A DNA stretch of 8,132 nt from Gammaproteobacteria bacterium (GTDB taxonomy: Bacteria; Pseudomonadota; Gammaproteobacteria; Steroidobacterales; Steroidobacteraceae). The notes beneath the pieces were generated by a model. That model did no database searches. It saw only the letters and a program-made list of their open reading frames with translations, and was not told where the DNA came from. Each line of letters begins with the position of its first letter. Position 1 is the stretch's first letter. This document shows, piece by piece, positions 1-7,089 of this stretch. The translations under genes and the position numbers were made by a program. The stretch is taken from assembly GCA_003156695.1 (NCBI GenBank), contig PMHN01000081.1, positions 6,864-14,995 of the forward strand, given 5' to 3'.

Positions 1-1
1 G

Positions 2-3000
2 GGCCAACCCGCCTACACGCTGTCCGGCACCGGCCGCGGCGATCTGAACGTGCTCAACATCGTCGCCCACAGCGTGAGTCCCTTCACCGCCGATATCTCC
101 GGCCAGATGCTCGATCTGACCAACCGCTGGCACTGGGTGGGCGATGCGATCGTGCGCGAGTTCGATCTGACTCCCTGGGGAGTTGCCGCCCCGCTGCTGG
201 GCAACATCACCGGACACCTCGCCGTGTCGGGCGATGCCAACGGCTTCGAAGGGCACGGCCCGGTGAATCCGGCGGGACTGCGCGCCGGCGAGTTCGCCGC
301 GCAGTTTGCCGGTCACTACGCCGATAAGGTGCTGACCGCGACCCACATGGAAGTCCGTCACAACGCCTCCGGCGCACACGCGTTTGCTTCCGGCACTTTC
401 GGCATCGTCGACAACGGGCCGCGGCTGGATCTCACCGGCAGCTGGGACAACTTCCGCTGGCCACTGGTCGGCCGTGACGCTGACGCGGCGGTGCGCAGCG
501 CGGCGGGCAAATTCACCCTGCAGGGGATCCTCCCATACAAGGTTCACTTGAGCGGCCGCGGCCGGGCCGCAGACCTGGCGGAGATGCCCGTGGAGCTTAC
601 GGGGACGCTCGGCAAGGACAGCTTCACCTTTGAACCTGCAGAGGTTGATCTCTTCGACGGCCATGCGAGTGTCAACGGCGAAGTGAGGTGGTCGCCGGCG
701 GAAACCTGGTCGGTGAATGGACGCGCGACCGGCATCAACCCCGGCCTGGTGCGAGCGGATCTGCCTGGCAGTGTGAACTTCGCATTCACCGCCAGCGGCC
801 GCGACTTCGACCCCAAGGGCACGCTGAGTGCGAGTTTCAGCAGCCTGACGGGCAAAGTGCGCGGCGTCGCGGCCAGCGGCGGTGGCACGGTGACGCACGC
901 CGGTGTCACCTGGGGCTTCGATAATGTGCGCGTGGCGTTCGGTACCACCAGCCTCGCGCTCGACGGCCGGGTCAACGACCGGGTGGATCTGCGCTTCGCG
1001 GTAGCCACACAGGACCTGAGCCTCCTCTCTCCGGGGAGCCGCGGGGTACTCAAGTCCTCGGGCAGCATGCGCGGGACGCTCGCTGATCCTGTGATCGTGG
1101 CCACCGCACACGGCGGGGGCATCGACTATCAGGGAATCAAGATCGAGAGCGTCGACGCCGACATCAACTTCGATCCGGGCGCGACGCTGCAGGAATCGAA
1201 GATCGATGCACGACTGCGCAAGCTGACATTCGAGGGCCGCACCGCCGACACCGTGGCATTCACGCTCAGCGGCCCCCCCGTCAACTACCACGTGCAGCTC
1301 GCGGCGACCGCCACGGGACTTGCGGCGCATGCCGCCGCGACCGGTTCCTATGCCCACGGTGTTTTCCATGGGCAGCTCGAGGCGCTCGCCATCCAGGGCA
1401 ACGAGTCACTACACCTCTCGCTCGAGCGTCCCGTGGAACTCACCGCGTCCATGGAGCATGTGAGTGTGGAATGGCTGTGTCTCACGGGCGCGCCAGGCAG
1501 CGTGTGCGCCGACGGCGACTGGACCCCCGCGCACTGGTCGAGCACCATCATGGCCAACCAGCTGCCGCTCAACACCCTCACCGCGGGTATGACGCCCGCG
1601 GTGGAGTACCACGGCATGGTCAACGGCCTGGCCCGCCTCGCCGGTGGCGCGCAGGTTCCCGTGACCGGAACCCTGCGCGCGGATCTCGCCAACGCCGAAC
1701 TCATCCACAAGCTCGCCAGCCGCAAGCTCGAGCATACGAACATCGGTTCAGGCACGGTGACCATGGCCGCCACGCCGGCCACGATCACCGCCGAGGTCGC
1801 GCTCACCGACAGCCAGCTCGGAACGCTCGCGGGCGCATTCGAGGCGCGGCGCACCACTGCGCGGTGGCAGGACATGCCGCTCAGCGGAGAGCTGCACGCG
1901 CACACCGCCGAGCTCGGCCTCATCTCGCTGTATTTTCCGGACGTGGACCGCGCCGCGGGACACCTGGATGCAAACGTGACCGCGGCCGGCACGCTCGGCA
2001 CACCGCTGCTCAAGGGTGAGCTGAAGCTGACCGACGGCGAGATCAACAACTACCAGGTCAACCTCAGCCTGCATCAGGTTACCTTTGACGCCCGGCTGAG
2101 CGATGCCGGCCTGGATTTTGACGGCAACGCGCACGTCGGCGCCGGCACGGTGGCGGCCAGCGGACACCTCGAGTGGAAAAACCTGCTGCCATACGGGAAG
2201 TTCCACCTGCAGGGCACCAACCTGCGGGTCGCCGATGTTCCGGAAGCGCAAATCGACGCCTCCCCGAACCTCGACTTCAACATCACCGGACGCAGGATCG
2301 AAGTCACCGGACAGGTCACGGTGCCGTTCGCGAAAATTGCACCTCGGGATATCACCAACGCGGTGCGCACCTCCCCCGACGAAGTAATCGTGGGGAGCGA
2401 AGTGGACGATCCCACCAAGCGCTTCGAGGTGGTGAGCACCATCACGCTCACCCTCGGCGAGCGCGTCAACGTCGATGCATCGGGGCTGGCGGCGCGCATC
2501 GGCGGCGGCATCACCATCAAGAGCGGTTACGACGCCATCACCCGGGCCACCGGCGAGTTGTCGGTGGCGGAGGGCAAGTACAGCGCCTACGGCCGCAAGC
2601 TCGACATCAAGTACGGCCGGCTGATCTTCACCGGCGGGCCGGTTGACAACCCGGGCGTCAACCTGCGCGCCCAAAAGGAATTTCCCGATGTGACCGCGGG
2701 AGTTGACGTCCGCGGTACGCTGCTCAACCCACACCTGTCGTTCTTCTCCGATCCACCGCTGCCGCAGTCGCAGATCCAGTCGCTGATCCTCGCCGGCGGT
2801 TCGCTCGACTCGGCCCAAAGCCGCGCCCCCGGCACCACCGTCGGCGCTGGCGTCGGCACGGGCAACTACGCGGCTGGGCAGGCCGCGGCGATGCTCGGTC
2901 AGCAGTACGGTTCGCTCGTGGGGATCGAGGACGTGAGCCTCGAATCCGACATCACCAACGAGACCTCGCTGGTGCTCGGCCGCTACCTGTCTCCCAGGCT

Positions 3001-3139
3001 GTACGTGAGCTACGGCATCAGCCTCACCGAGTCCCTCAACGTCATCAAGCTGCGCTACACGCTCGGGGACCACTGGTCGGTGAAGATCGAGGCCGGCCAG
3101 GCGCGCGGCGCCGACCTCGTCTACTCCATCGAGCGCTGA
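2..3139 (+). CDS. tamB: Translocation/assembly module TamB, C-terminal part (5' end outside window)
   Basis: TamB is a large, inner-membrane-anchored periplasmic protein. With the outer-membrane protein TamA it helps insert outer-membrane proteins and is implicated in phospholipid transport between the membranes. The reading frame is open from base 2, giving 1045 codons to the TGA at 3137-3139; a GTG at 50 is internal, and the N-terminal anchor lies upstream. The visible part is a long run of short amphipathic beta-strands rich in G, T, V, D and N, as expected of the TamB beta-taco fold. The last ~350 residues carry the conserved TamB (DUF490) region: GGGITIKSGYDAI (about 2500), a GKYSAYGRKLDIKYGRLIF stretch (about 2572-2630), DPPLPQSQIQSLILAGG (about 2750-2800), YLSPRLYVSYG (about 2985-3015) and the terminal GADLVYSIER. 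This C-terminus is close to what I know of gammaproteobacterial TamB. No tamA is visible; it may lie upstream. Family assignment is secure; the upstream boundary is unknown. Confidence 0.95.
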   Translation, partial: GQPAYTLSGTGRGDLNVLNIVAHSVSPFTADISGQMLDLTNRWHWVGDAIVREFDLTPWGVAAPLLGNITGHLAVSGDANGFEGHGPVNPAGLRAGEFAAQFAGHYADKVLTATHMEVRHNASGAHAFASGTFGIVDNGPRLDLTGSWDNFRWPLVGRDADAAVRSAAGKFTLQGILPYKVHLSGRGRAADLAEMPVELTGTLGKDSFTFEPAEVDLFDGHASVNGEVRWSPAETWSVNGRATGINPGLVRADLPGSVNFAFTASGRDFDPKGTLSASFSSLTGKVRGVAASGGGTVTHAGVTWGFDNVRVAFGTTSLALDGRVNDRVDLRFAVATQDLSLLSPGSRGVLKSSGSMRGTLADPVIVATAHGGGIDYQGIKIESVDADINFDPGATLQESKIDARLRKLTFEGRTADTVAFTLSGPPVNYHVQLAATATGLAAHAAATGSYAHGVFHGQLEALAIQGNESLHLSLERPVELTASMEHVSVEWLCLTGAPGSVCADGDWTPAHWSSTIMANQLPLNTLTAGMTPAVEYHGMVNGLARLAGGAQVPVTGTLRADLANAELIHKLASRKLEHTNIGSGTVTMAATPATITAEVALTDSQLGTLAGAFEARRTTARWQDMPLSGELHAHTAELGLISLYFPDVDRAAGHLDANVTAAGTLGTPLLKGELKLTDGEINNYQVNLSLHQVTFDARLSDAGLDFDGNAHVGAGTVAASGHLEWKNLLPYGKFHLQGTNLRVADVPEAQIDASPNLDFNITGRRIEVTGQVTVPFAKIAPRDITNAVRTSPDEVIVGSEVDDPTKRFEVVSTITLTLGERVNVDASGLAARIGGGITIKSGYDAITRATGELSVAEGKYSAYGRKLDIKYGRLIFTGGPVDNPGVNLRAQKEFPDVTAGVDVRGTLLNPHLSFFSDPPLPQSQIQSLILAGGSLDSAQSRAPGTTVGAGVGTGNYAAGQAAAMLGQQYGSLVGIEDVSLESDITNETSLVLGRYLSPRLYVSYGISLTESLNVIKLRYTLGDHWSVKIEAGQARGADLVYSIER

Positions 3140-3191
3140 TCGGCCTTGCGATTCCTGAAGTGCATGCCGCTGTCGGCGCGGCTTGCATTCT

Positions 3192-3230
3192 CACGCATTA
3201 AAATGCACAATATGTGCATGTTTATGCTTG
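3192..3230 (+). promoter_or_regulatory. Tandem ARG boxes (predicted ArgR operator)
   Basis: There are two 18-bp imperfect palindromes, CACGCATTAAAATGCACA (3192-3209) and TGTGCATGTTTATGCTTG (3213-3230). They are separated by exactly 3 bp, so their centres are 21 bp (two helical turns) apart. Each has the core GCAT-N4-ATGC. Known ARG boxes are 18-bp palindromes of the form TGAAT-W4-ATTCA, usually paired with about 3 bp between them and bound by an ArgR hexamer. The outer half-sites fit: ATGCA in box 1 matches the ATKCA half-site of the Bacillus consensus, and TGCAT in box 2 is one base from TGAAT. The inner halves also form a perfect 7-bp inverted repeat, ATGCACA/TGTGCAT, at 3203-3219. The location 13 bp before the argR start fits autoregulation and repression of the whole downstream operon. 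Binding is inferred, not shown. Confidence 0.72.
3199..3204 (+). promoter_or_regulatory. Possible -10 element of the argR operon promoter
   Basis: TAAAAT matches the sigma-70 -10 consensus at 5 of 6 positions, in a short AT-rich patch inside otherwise GC-rich DNA. It lies inside the first ARG box, so ArgR binding would occlude RNA polymerase, as in known arg promoters. No good -35 element lies 16-18 bp upstream. An alternative is TATGCT at 3223-3228 as the -10, which would give a nearly leaderless argR mRNA. A TTGCAT at 3183-3188 could be a -35 but pairs poorly with either candidate. The promoter is probably in this stretch; its exact position is uncertain. Confidence 0.3.
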
Positions 3231-3242
3231 CAATCCCACGCC

Positions 3243-3695
3243 ATGCTGAATGACGCGCAGCAGCTCGAGCGCCGCGACGCCATCGTGCGCATCCTGCGCG
3301 AGGGACGGGTCGGCAAGCAGCAGGACCTCGTGCGCCTCCTTAAGAAGGAAGGTCACGACGTCAACCAGTCCTCCGTCAGCCGCGACCTGCGCGACCTCGG
3401 CGTGCTCAAGGCGCGCGGCCGCTACGTGCTGCCGGGCGACGAAGTGACGCGCGCCAACGGCGACTTCGGCACGCTGGCGCAATTCGTGCGGGCGCTGCAC
3501 CGCGCCGGACCCTCGATCGCCGTGCTGCGCACCACCATTGGCGCCGCGCAAAGCGTCGCGGTCGCGATCGACAAGGCCGAATGGCCGGAAGTAGCCGGCA
3601 CCATCTCCGGCGACGACACCATATTCATTGCCACCGCCAACGCCCGCGCCCAGCAAGAGCTCGTCAGCCGCCTGCGCGCGCTCTTCCGGGTCTGA
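3243..3695 (+). CDS. argR: Arginine repressor ArgR
   Basis: ArgR is the hexameric, arginine-responsive transcription regulator of arginine biosynthesis genes. This protein has 150 aa; E. coli ArgR has 156. The N-terminal winged-helix DNA-binding domain covers about residues 1-70, with the recognition-helix signature SSVSRDLRDLGVLKARGRY (Ser46-Arg47 correspond to the conserved SR). The C-terminal oligomerisation and arginine-binding domain covers about 80-150 and carries GTISGDDTIF at 119-128. Its Asp124-Asp125 match the arginine-contacting Asp pair of the family's GTIAGDDT motif. I chose ATG 3243 because the family homology begins here. The frame could be extended to a TTG at 3183, but that would put the ARG boxes inside the gene and add a non-conserved Cys-rich leader. 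No convincing Shine-Dalgarno precedes 3243. It is the first gene of the cluster, and its stop lies 5 bp before argG. It is very likely autoregulated by the paired boxes at 3192-3230. Confidence 0.95.
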   Translation: MLNDAQQLERRDAIVRILREGRVGKQQDLVRLLKKEGHDVNQSSVSRDLRDLGVLKARGRYVLPGDEVTRANGDFGTLAQFVRALHRAGPSIAVLRTTIGAAQSVAVAIDKAEWPEVAGTISGDDTIFIATANARAQQELVSRLRALFRV

Positions 3696-3700
3696 TCATC

Positions 3701-4942
3701 ATGTCCAGCACGCTCTCGCGCACGGGCGCCACGCCCATCGTTCTCGCCTACTCCGGCGGTCTCGACACTTCCTTCCTGGTGCCATGGATCAAGGAGACAC
3801 AGCAGCGCCCGGTGATCACCGTCACGGTCGACACCGGCGGAATCGATGCGGCCGCGGCGGCGGCGCTCGCCGCGCGCGCGCGGGCGCTCGGCGCCGTGGC
3901 GCACCACCAGGTCGATGCGCGCCAGGACTACTTCGAGCAGGTGCTGCGGTTTCTCATCATGGGGAACGTGCGGCGCGGCCAGCTCTATCCCTTGTGCGTC
4001 GGCGCGGAGCGCGTCATGCAGGCGCAAACCATCGCCCGCATGGCGCAGCGGCTTGGATCGGACACGATCGCCCATGGCTGCACCGCGGCCGGCAACGACC
4101 AGGTGCGCTTCGAGGTGGCGTTGCGCACGCTGGCGCCTGACCTCAAAGTGCTGGCGCCGGTGCGTGACCAGGCATTCAAGCGCCAGGACGAGCTCGACTA
4201 CCTGCAGCAGCGCGGCCTGCCGGTGCCACCTGCGGGCGCGAAGTACTCGGTCAACCGCGGCCTGTGGGGCGTGACCATCGGCGGCAAGGAAACGCTCACT
4301 TCCGCGGGCAGCATTCCCGAAGACGCCTGGCTCCTCACGCGCGGCGCGTTCACCCAGCCGCGCGCTCCCGAACGGCACGTGCTTGCTTTCCACCAGGGAC
4401 GACCGGTCGCGCTCGACGGCAATGGGCTTTCCCCCGTAGCCATCATCGAAGCGCTCGAGGCGCTCGCGGCGCCCTTCGGCATCGGTCGCGGCATTCACCT
4501 CGGCGACACCATCATCGGCACCAAGGGACGCGTGGCGTTCGAGGCGCCAGCGGCGGAGCTGCTGCTGACGGCGCATCGTGAACTGGAGAAGCTGGTGCTC
4601 ACCGGCCGCCAGCAGCGCATCAAGGAACTGGTGGCGCAGACCTACGCGGATCTGGTGCACGAGGGGCAGCTGCTGGATCCGGTGTGTCGGGACATCGAGG
4701 CGCTGTTCGTGTCATCGCAGGCGCGCGTCACGGGCGTCGTGCACCTGCTGCTGCGCACCGGCAGCCTCTTCATCGAGGGCGTGGATTCAGCCTACTCGCT
4801 CATGGCCGCTTCCAGGGGCGTCTACGGTGAGGCGGCGGGCGAGTGGTCGGCGAGCGATTCGCTGGGATTCTCGCGCATCGTCTCGCTCCCGGGAGTCTTC
4901 TACACCCGCGCCGGCGAGCGCGCGGGCGCCAAGGAGCCTTAA
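3701..4942 (+). CDS. argG: Argininosuccinate synthase
   Basis: ArgG condenses citrulline with aspartate, using ATP, to give argininosuccinate, the penultimate step of arginine synthesis in the cytoplasm. The protein has 413 aa, close to the ~400 aa of the common form. The N-terminal ATP-pyrophosphatase domain opens with AYSGGLDTS (residues 16-24), the PP-loop that binds ATP. AHGCTAAGNDQVRF (124-137) is the citrulline/aspartate-binding segment; the usual form is AHGCTGKGNDQVRFE, so Gly-Lys is replaced by Ala-Ala at 129-130. NRGLWGVTIGGKET and the C-terminal GIHLGDTIIGTKGRVAFE resemble the Bacteroidetes-type ArgG rather than the E. coli long form. ATG 3701 is used because the protein begins a few residues before the PP-loop. 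It lies 5 bp after the argR stop with no clear Shine-Dalgarno, so translational coupling to argR is likely. The last codons of argG contain the AAGGAG that serves the next gene. Confidence 0.95.
   Translation: MSSTLSRTGATPIVLAYSGGLDTSFLVPWIKETQQRPVITVTVDTGGIDAAAAAALAARARALGAVAHHQVDARQDYFEQVLRFLIMGNVRRGQLYPLCVGAERVMQAQTIARMAQRLGSDTIAHGCTAAGNDQVRFEVALRTLAPDLKVLAPVRDQAFKRQDELDYLQQRGLPVPPAGAKYSVNRGLWGVTIGGKETLTSAGSIPEDAWLLTRGAFTQPRAPERHVLAFHQGRPVALDGNGLSPVAIIEALEALAAPFGIGRGIHLGDTIIGTKGRVAFEAPAAELLLTAHRELEKLVLTGRQQRIKELVAQTYADLVHEGQLLDPVCRDIEALFVSSQARVTGVVHLLLRTGSLFIEGVDSAYSLMAASRGVYGEAAGEWSASDSLGFSRIVSLPGVFYTRAGERAGAKEP
4931..4936 (+). promoter_or_regulatory. Shine-Dalgarno that fixes the GTG start of X
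   Basis: AAGGAG lies in the last codons of argG, 8 bases before GTG 4945. That is ideal spacing for the GTG, while the in-frame ATG at 4957 would be 20 bases away. It therefore supports GTG 4945 as the start of the next gene and indicates coupling with argG translation. Confidence 0.75.
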
Positions 4943-4944
4943 GC

Positions 4945-6021
4945 GTGGTCGCCAACATGCGCAGCGTGGTCGTCGACAAGCTCGCGTCCGTGACGCAGGC
5001 CTGCGGCCTGTCGCACGAGGTGCGCATCGCCCCGGACATCCCCGCGGAAGAAGGGGTCGTGGTCGTGGTCGAGGTGCTCACCAACAAGTCGACCTACAAC
5101 ACCCTCGAGCTGACCAGCGGCCGCATGGCCAAGGTTGGCAAGGGCGACGTGGTGGCCGGCGCCCTGGGTCACCGCCGCGCGCTATTCGGTTACTCCGGCC
5201 ACGTGCCGGCGAGCATCCAGCCCGGCGACATCATCCAGATGCTCAACATCGGCGGCGTGCTCGGGATCTGCGATTCCATCAACCCCGACAAGGGGAAGCC
5301 GTTCGACTGCCGCGTGCTCGGCGTGGCGCTCAACTTCCCCTACCTTGGGGAGCGCATCGGTGTGCCCGCGCGCGCAGGCGCGAAGACGCTGGACCTCAAC
5401 GCGCCGCTCGACACCCGCGGCGTGCCGGTGGTGGCGCTCGCCGGCACCTGCATGGAAGCCGGCAAGACCGCGGCCGCCTGTGCGGTCATCGCCCGCATGC
5501 GTCACCGCGGACTCACGGTCGACGCCTTCAAGGCCACCGGCGTCTCGCTACGGCGCGATATCCTTGCCATGGAGGATGCGGGGGCGCGGCACTGCGCGAT
5601 TTTCACTGACCTAGGCGTTGTCACGACCACACGCGTCAACGGTCCGGCGCTCACCCGTACCATGTTGAGCGCCCTCGCCGTGGGCAAGCCCGACGTAGTG
5701 GTGTTCGAGCTCGGCGACGGCATTCTTGGTACCTACGGCGTGGACGCCATCCTTGAATGTCCTGACATCCGCAGCGCCCTGAGCGGTGTGATCCTGTCGG
5801 CCAACGATCCGGTTGCCGCCTGGGGAGGTGTGAAGCTCCTGCGCGAGCGCTTCGCGATCGAGCCGTGCGTGGTGACCGGACCGGCCACCGACAACCAGGT
5901 GGGCGTCGAGATCATCACCACGCAGATGAACGTCCCGGCGTTCAACGCCCTGAGCAACGGCGCCGCGCTCGGGGATTGCGTGATCGAGGCGCTGGGGCTG
6001 AAGGCCACGGCCGTGCAGTGA
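4945..6021 (+). CDS. Unrecognised BioD-like/DUF1611-like P-loop protein (X) inside the arginine operon
   Basis: This is a 358-aa protein that I cannot assign to a characterised function. The start is GTG 4945, set by AAGGAG 8 bases upstream; it lies 2 bp after argG, and its TGA overlaps the argC ATG by 1 base. Residues about 1-150 form a beta-rich domain with VEVLTNKSTYNTLEL, a GKGDVVAGALGHRRALFGYSG stretch and QPGDIIQMLNIGGVLG; I do not recognise this fold. Residues about 160-358 look like a P-loop NTPase of the dethiobiotin-synthetase (BioD) group. VVALAGTCMEAGKTAA holds the Walker A GTxxxxGKT (167-175), as in BioD GTDTEVGKT. FKATG (195-199) sits where BioD has its conserved KP..(S/T)G segment. 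VFELGDGILG (253-262) resembles the BioD EGAGG motif, and LSANDP follows. DUF1611 proteins have a similar GTDCxxGK loop and ATG motif. There is no signal peptide or membrane segment, so it is probably cytoplasmic. Its context argues for a job in arginine synthesis, such as acyl transfer or ATP-dependent acylation, but this is inference. Confidence 0.85.
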   Translation: MVANMRSVVVDKLASVTQACGLSHEVRIAPDIPAEEGVVVVVEVLTNKSTYNTLELTSGRMAKVGKGDVVAGALGHRRALFGYSGHVPASIQPGDIIQMLNIGGVLGICDSINPDKGKPFDCRVLGVALNFPYLGERIGVPARAGAKTLDLNAPLDTRGVPVVALAGTCMEAGKTAAACAVIARMRHRGLTVDAFKATGVSLRRDILAMEDAGARHCAIFTDLGVVTTTRVNGPALTRTMLSALAVGKPDVVVFELGDGILGTYGVDAILECPDIRSALSGVILSANDPVAAWGGVKLLRERFAIEPCVVTGPATDNQVGVEIITTQMNVPAFNALSNGAALGDCVIEALGLKATAVQ

Positions 6022-7079
6022 TGCAGGCGATCCCGACAGTGGTGCTTGGCGGCAGCGGCTACGTCGCCGGCGAGCTCTTGCGCCTCATCGCCGCGCACCC
6101 GAACTTCACGCTCGCCGCGGTGATGTCAGAGAGTCAGCCGGGCGAGAGCATCGCCCGCGCCTTCCCGCACCTGGCATCCTCCTACCCGCAGGAGCGCTTC
6201 AAGTCCCAGGCGGAGGTGGCGCAGCTGCTGGCCGCGGCGGCGGATTCGGCGGTGTTTTCCGCCGCTCCGCACGGGGTCTCCGCTGCCCTCATCGACACCC
6301 TGCTCAGCGGTGCGCAACGCGCCGGCGCGCGGCCGCGCGTGGTCGACACGTCCGCGGATTTCCGCTACGCCTCGGCGCAGGCCTACGGTGCGGTGTACGC
6401 GCACACGCACGGCGCGCCCGGGCGGATGCGCGAATTCACCTGTGCGCTGCCGGAGCATCTCGGCGAGGCGACTACGCCGCACATCGCGCACCCGGGATGC
6501 TTCGCCACGGCGATCCTGCTCGCCGCGGTGCCGCTGCTCGCCGCGGGGCTCGTAACGCAACCGCTGTTCGTGAGCGGGGTCACCGGCAGCACCGGCTCGG
6601 GGCGCAAACCGGTGGAGGGCACGCATCACCCGCTGCGCCACGGTGATCTCTACAGCTACAGCGCACTCAAGCACCGCCATGTGCCGGAGGTCGCGGCCTG
6701 CGCGCGCGCTGCCACCGGTGTCGCGGCGCAGTTCGCTTTCGTGCCGCACTCCGGTCCCTTTGCACGCGGCATCCACGTCACGGTGCAGGCGGCGGCGAGC
6801 CGCCGGCTCGATACCGCGCAGGTGCTGGCGACCTTGCGGCATTTTTATGCACATGCGCCGTTCGTGCGCGTCACGGCAGAGGCGCCGCGAATCAAGGACG
6901 TGGTGGCCAGCAACTATGCGCAGCTGTCAGCGATCGCAGAGGACGGCACCGTCGCGGTCCTGTGCGCCATCGACAATCTCACCAAGGGCGCCGCCGGCGG
7001 GGCGCTGCAGTGGATGAACCGCCTGTTCGGGCTGCCGGAAACGACCGGCCTTACGGCGCCCGCGCCGGGCTGGACCTGA
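6021..7079 (+). CDS. argC: N-acetyl-gamma-glutamyl-phosphate reductase
   Basis: ArgC reduces N-acetyl (or N-acyl) glutamyl phosphate to the semialdehyde with NADPH, the third step of arginine synthesis. The protein has 352 aa, normal for the family. The N-terminal Rossmann domain begins with VVLGGSGYVAGEL (usual form GASGYxGxEL), which binds NADPH. The catalytic cysteine is Cys160 in HPGCFAT. The second domain has GVTGSTGSGRKP (186-197) and HRHVPEV with His218-Arg219-His220, the conserved substrate/catalytic histidine region. The C-terminal IDNLTKGAAGGALQ matches the family's DNLxKGAAGQA. The loop between these motifs (THHPLRHGDLYSYSAL) differs from the E. coli form and is closer to variants seen in other lineages, including LysY-like reductases. 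ATG 6021 overlaps the stop of X (TGATG), so translation is coupled. The frame is open upstream to 5865, but that part only shadows X and is not conserved. Confidence 0.94.
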   Translation: MQAIPTVVLGGSGYVAGELLRLIAAHPNFTLAAVMSESQPGESIARAFPHLASSYPQERFKSQAEVAQLLAAAADSAVFSAAPHGVSAALIDTLLSGAQRAGARPRVVDTSADFRYASAQAYGAVYAHTHGAPGRMREFTCALPEHLGEATTPHIAHPGCFATAILLAAVPLLAAGLVTQPLFVSGVTGSTGSGRKPVEGTHHPLRHGDLYSYSALKHRHVPEVAACARAATGVAAQFAFVPHSGPFARGIHVTVQAAASRRLDTAQVLATLRHFYAHAPFVRVTAEAPRIKDVVASNYAQLSAIAEDGTVAVLCAIDNLTKGAAGGALQWMNRLFGLPETTGLTAPAPGWT

Positions 7080-7089
7080 AAGGGCGCCC

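Noticed and set aside
1748..3073. Long minus-strand open frame (441 codons) opposite tamB
   Set aside because: Antisense frames stay open easily in GC-rich coding DNA. Composition is abnormal (Arg, Ala, His, Gly), no domain is recognisable, and the + strand gene is certain.
3166..3177. Hairpin GCCG-CTGT-CGGC after tamB as a terminator
   Set aside because: The stem is only 4 bp and no T-run follows. Read-through or a distant terminator cannot be excluded, but this is not a convincing one.
3183..3242. TTG 3183 as an upstream start for argR (20 extra residues)
   Set aside because: The extension is Cys/His-rich, not part of the ArgR family, and would overlap the ARG boxes and probable promoter. 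ATG 3243 gives the normal family length.
3422..4660. Long minus-strand open frame (412 codons) opposite argR and argG
   Set aside because: It spans two well-supported + strand genes, is rich in Arg/His/Gly and shows no known motif.
4843..4944. Longer N-terminus for X starting inside argG (GTG 4843)
   Set aside because: This part only mirrors argG codons in another frame (Arg-rich, low-complexity). The AAGGAG at 4931-4936 points to GTG 4945.
5865..6020. Upstream extension of argC within X
   Set aside because: The extra residues are Arg/Gly-rich shadow coding. The NADPH-binding motif starts just after ATG 6021.
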